Positions 5,919 through 7,414 of a stretch of 7,414 bases of DNA are shown one piece after another. The notes below the pieces were generated by a model. The model had not been told where the DNA came from. It made no database searches and saw only the letters and a list, made by a program, of their open reading frames with translations. Source of the DNA: an uncultured Lachnospiraceae bacterium (lineage in GTDB: Bacteria > Bacillota > Clostridia > Lachnospirales > Lachnospiraceae); NCBI GenBank assembly GCA_902803305.1, contig CADCPL010000072.1:1-7414 (forward strand), given 5' to 3'. Position 1 is the first letter of the stretch, and every line of letters begins with the position of its first letter. The position numbers and the translations under genes were made by a program.

Positions 5919-6737
5919 TCAATACTTCAGATTGACGTTTTTCACGTCGGTGATGAACATATGTCCCGGGCTGTGTGTGATACAAAAATCAGGCTTGGAA
6001 TCCATCACAACGCTTTGAGGCGTGACTCCGCAAGGCCAGAAAACAGGAACCTCGTTGTCTCTTATCGTAACGCTTTCACCAAAGTCCGGTCTGTCGATCG
6101 ACGATATGCCTATCTGCTCCGGATATCCGATATGGACCGGGGCTCCGTGAACGCGCGGCATATCTCCTGTTACAAGCACGGCCTTCGAGACAAGATCGTA
6201 CGGTATCGGTCGCATGCTGACCACCATGTTTCCGTGAAACCTCCCCGCACTTTTGCACGGTATGTTCGTCTTATACATCGGAACGTTACGACCTTCCTCG
6301 ATATGTCTTACGGGGATATCGGCGCTTAGCATTTCGCCCTCGAACGAAAAACTGCATCCGATAAGAAAGCTTACCAGGTCATCTCTCCAATAGTCTGATA
6401 CATCAGTCGGCTCCGCGATCAGAACGCCTTTTTCATATATCCGGTACCGTGGCAGATCGGTCGCGATATCCGCGTCCTTTGCGATCTCCGTAAGCATTCT
6501 GTCTCCTGGCATTGTTACCTCCAGAAGCGGACATGATCTCGGATTCCTTGTGGCAAAGAGGAGAAAATCAAACGCGTCCTCTTTGGGAAGAACGACAAGA
6601 TTTGCCTGTGCATAGCCGCTGCACATACCGCTTGTCTGACAGGTGATGTCGCCCTTTCTGATAAGCGTTCTTACATCAGAAGGAAGTGAGTTTGAATAGT
6701 TGTTTGGGTTGTTGTTTGTATTATTCATGCTCACCAT
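5919..6737 (-). CDS. DUF1445/UPF0317 (YcsI-type) putative hydro-lyase
   Basis: The protein has 272 residues from the first ATG, or 269 from the ATG at 6726-6728. Family blocks are nearly all intact: GYAQANLVVLP (41-51), CPLLEVT (69-75), TDLPRYR (93-99), WRDDLVSFLIGCSFSFE (117-133), HIEEGRNVPMYKTNIPC (145-161), GRFHGNMVVSMRPIP (165-179), PRVHGAPVHIG (194-204), PVFWPCGVTPQ (231-241) and THSPGHMFITD (254-264). The family is annotated as putative hydro-lyase and related to the N-terminal part of eukaryotic D-glutamate cyclase; the substrate here is unknown. Homology starts near LPSDVRTLIRKG (18-29), so the Asn-rich leader (residues 5-17) is extra. No well-spaced Shine-Dalgarno precedes either start: GGTGAG is only 1-2 nt from the second ATG. 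First gene of the operon leading to the ldhA-like and flavin genes. Confidence 0.9.
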   Translation of the reverse strand: MVSMNNTNNNPNNYSNSLPSDVRTLIRKGDITCQTSGMCSGYAQANLVVLPKEDAFDFLLFATRNPRSCPLLEVTMPGDRMLTEIAKDADIATDLPRYRIYEKGVLIAEPTDVSDYWRDDLVSFLIGCSFSFEGEMLSADIPVRHIEEGRNVPMYKTNIPCKSAGRFHGNMVVSMRPIPYDLVSKAVLVTGDMPRVHGAPVHIGYPEQIGISSIDRPDFGESVTIRDNEVPVFWPCGVTPQSVVMDSKPDFCITHSPGHMFITDVKNVNLKY

Positions 6738-6741
6738 TATA
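6736..6741 (-). promoter_or_regulatory. TATAAT box at the start of the hydro-lyase operon (possible leaderless start)
   Basis: A perfect TATAAT on the minus strand shares the context TTGWTGTATAATGGT with the minus promoter at 146-151. Transcription would begin near 6728-6730, at the ATG at 6726-6728, giving a leaderless mRNA and explaining the missing Shine-Dalgarno. The -35 position is poor (TACATC). The box overlaps the first ATG (6735-6737), so if it is the promoter the second ATG must be used. An alternative promoter is TTGATA (6790-6795) with AATACT (6767-6772). Confidence 0.4.
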
Positions 6742-6767
6742 CAACAAACTCATCGGTTGATGTATAA
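6737..6767. repeat. Inverted repeat TTATACAACA-N11-TGATGTATAA (possible operator)
   Basis: The left arm (6737-6746) and right arm (6758-6767) are complementary at 9 of 10 positions, with centres 21 bp apart, or two helical turns. The right arm extended to 6754-6767 is an exact inverted copy of the 14-nt element at 147-160. The position, between the start of the minus operon and the topA promoter, suits a regulator binding site. The arms also resemble divergent -10 elements, so a promoter explanation competes. Confidence 0.45.
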
Positions 6768-6785
6768 GTATTCTGAAAATTCCCC

Positions 6786-6814
6786 TTGATATCAAAAATA
6801 AAATAATGTATATT
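6786..6814 (+). promoter_or_regulatory. Putative topA promoter TTGATA-N17-TATATT
   Basis: The -35 TTGATA (6786-6791) and -10 TATATT (6809-6814) have optimal 17-nt spacing, predicting a start near 6821 and a leader of about 34 nt that contains the GGAGGA at 6843-6848. The -35 is half of a perfect palindrome, TTGATATCAA (6786-6795), whose other strand could serve as a -35 for the divergent operon. Confidence 0.6.
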
Positions 6815-6854
6815 ATCTAACGTTTTAAATATGTAGGTAATCGGAGGAAGACAA

Positions 6855-7414
6855 ATGGCAAAGTATCTTGTCATAGTGGAATCACCGGCTAAAGTAAAAA
6901 CGATCAAGAAATTCCTGGGCCCCAATTATGAGGTTATGGCTTCGATGGGTCACGTGCGCGACCTTCCCAAGAGCCAGATCGGCATCAGCCCGGAAAATGA
7001 TTTTGAGCCGAAGTACATTACAATAAGAGGAAAAGGAGATCTTATCGCTTCACTCAAGAAGGAAGCGAAAAAGGCCGAGAAGATATATCTCGCAACTGAC
7101 CCGGACCGTGAGGGAGAGGCAATAAGCTGGCATCTTACATATGCGCTGAAGCTTGAGGGCAAGAAGGTGTACAGGATCACGTTCAACGAGATCACGAAAA
7201 ATGCCGTAAAGGAATCGCTAAAGCATCCCCGCGAGATCGACATGGATCTTGTTGATGCGCAGCAGGCGCGCCGTGTTCTCGACCGTATGGTCGGTTATCG
7301 GATATCGCCGGTCCTGTGGGCAAAGGTAAAGAGAGGACTTTCCGCCGGACGTGTTCAGTCGGTTGCCCTTCGTCTCATATGCGAAAGAGAAGACGAGATC
7401 GCGGCTTTTATCCC
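6855..7414 (+). CDS. topA: DNA topoisomerase I, N-terminal part (cut by window edge)
   Basis: Type IA topoisomerase, which relaxes negative supercoils by cutting one strand through a tyrosine. About 186 residues are visible: the TOPRIM domain begins YLVIVESPAKVKTIKKFLG with catalytic Glu9, followed by GHVRDLPKS (32-40) and the metal-binding TDPDREGEA (81-89; Asp82, Asp84, Glu86). Then come NEITKNAV, DAQQARRVLDRMVGY and LSAGRVQSVALRLICERE, all typical of bacterial TopA. The catalytic tyrosine and the C-terminal zinc domains lie outside the window. The start is an ATG with GGAGGA (6843-6848) at 6 nt spacing. In many Firmicutes dprA lies directly upstream; here the neighbour is a divergent metabolic operon, so topA has its own promoter. 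Confidence 0.97.
   Translation, partial: MAKYLVIVESPAKVKTIKKFLGPNYEVMASMGHVRDLPKSQIGISPENDFEPKYITIRGKGDLIASLKKEAKKAEKIYLATDPDREGEAISWHLTYALKLEGKKVYRITFNEITKNAVKESLKHPREIDMDLVDAQQARRVLDRMVGYRISPVLWAKVKRGLSAGRVQSVALRLICEREDEIAAFI

Overview
The window looks like a chromosomal segment from a low-to-moderate GC Firmicute, most likely a Clostridia/Lachnospiraceae-type bacterium. This is an inference from strong GGAGG-type ribosome binding sites, the gene families present (an E. coli LdhA-like D-lactate dehydrogenase, a MATE transporter fused to an RsbW-like domain, a Cys-rich FMN alpha-hydroxy acid dehydrogenase) and a Gram-positive-like topA. No RNA genes, insertion sequences, CRISPR arrays or convincing rho-independent terminators were seen.

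Layout. (1) 1-103, minus: the 5' end of an unidentified gene running off the left edge. It has a perfect Shine-Dalgarno and ATG, but its frame closes after 10 codons unless one A is removed from an A6 run. (2) 104-250: a divergent intergenic region with one TATAAT promoter facing each way. (3) 251-1561, plus: a histidine acid phosphatase closely resembling glucose-1-phosphatase (Agp), with an apparent recent stop codon 13 sense codons before the ancestral end. (4) 1612-3396, plus: a MATE-type transporter with a C-terminal RsbW/GHKL-like ATPase domain whose key N-box Asn appears to be lost. Genes 3 and 4 probably form one operon. (5) 3400-6737, minus: a tight four-gene operon. In transcription order it holds a DUF1445/UPF0317 (YcsI-type) putative hydro-lyase, a D-lactate dehydrogenase (ldhA-like), an FMN-dependent alpha-hydroxy acid dehydrogenase with a GTG start, and a small unrecognised protein. 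Gaps are 28, 31 and 12 nt. It converges on the MATE gene with only 3 nt between the stop codons. (6) 6738-6854: a divergent promoter region with an inverted repeat, one arm of which recurs exactly (14 nt) in the intergenic region at 104-250. (7) 6855-7414, plus: the 5' part of topA (DNA topoisomerase I), cut by the right edge.

How the genes may work together. The minus operon combines an NAD-dependent D-2-hydroxyacid dehydrogenase with a flavin enzyme of a family acting on L-2-hydroxyacids, which could interconvert 2-hydroxyacid stereoisomers through the shared 2-oxoacid. The DUF1445 protein may feed or drain a related acid. This pathway is inference from family and adjacency, not shown directly. 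Both dehydrogenases carry Cys-rich terminal segments that would benefit from a metal-binding test. The best candidates for something new are the shared 14-nt/dyad element, the broken left-edge gene, the degenerate transporter-ATPase fusion and the hydroxyacid operon.
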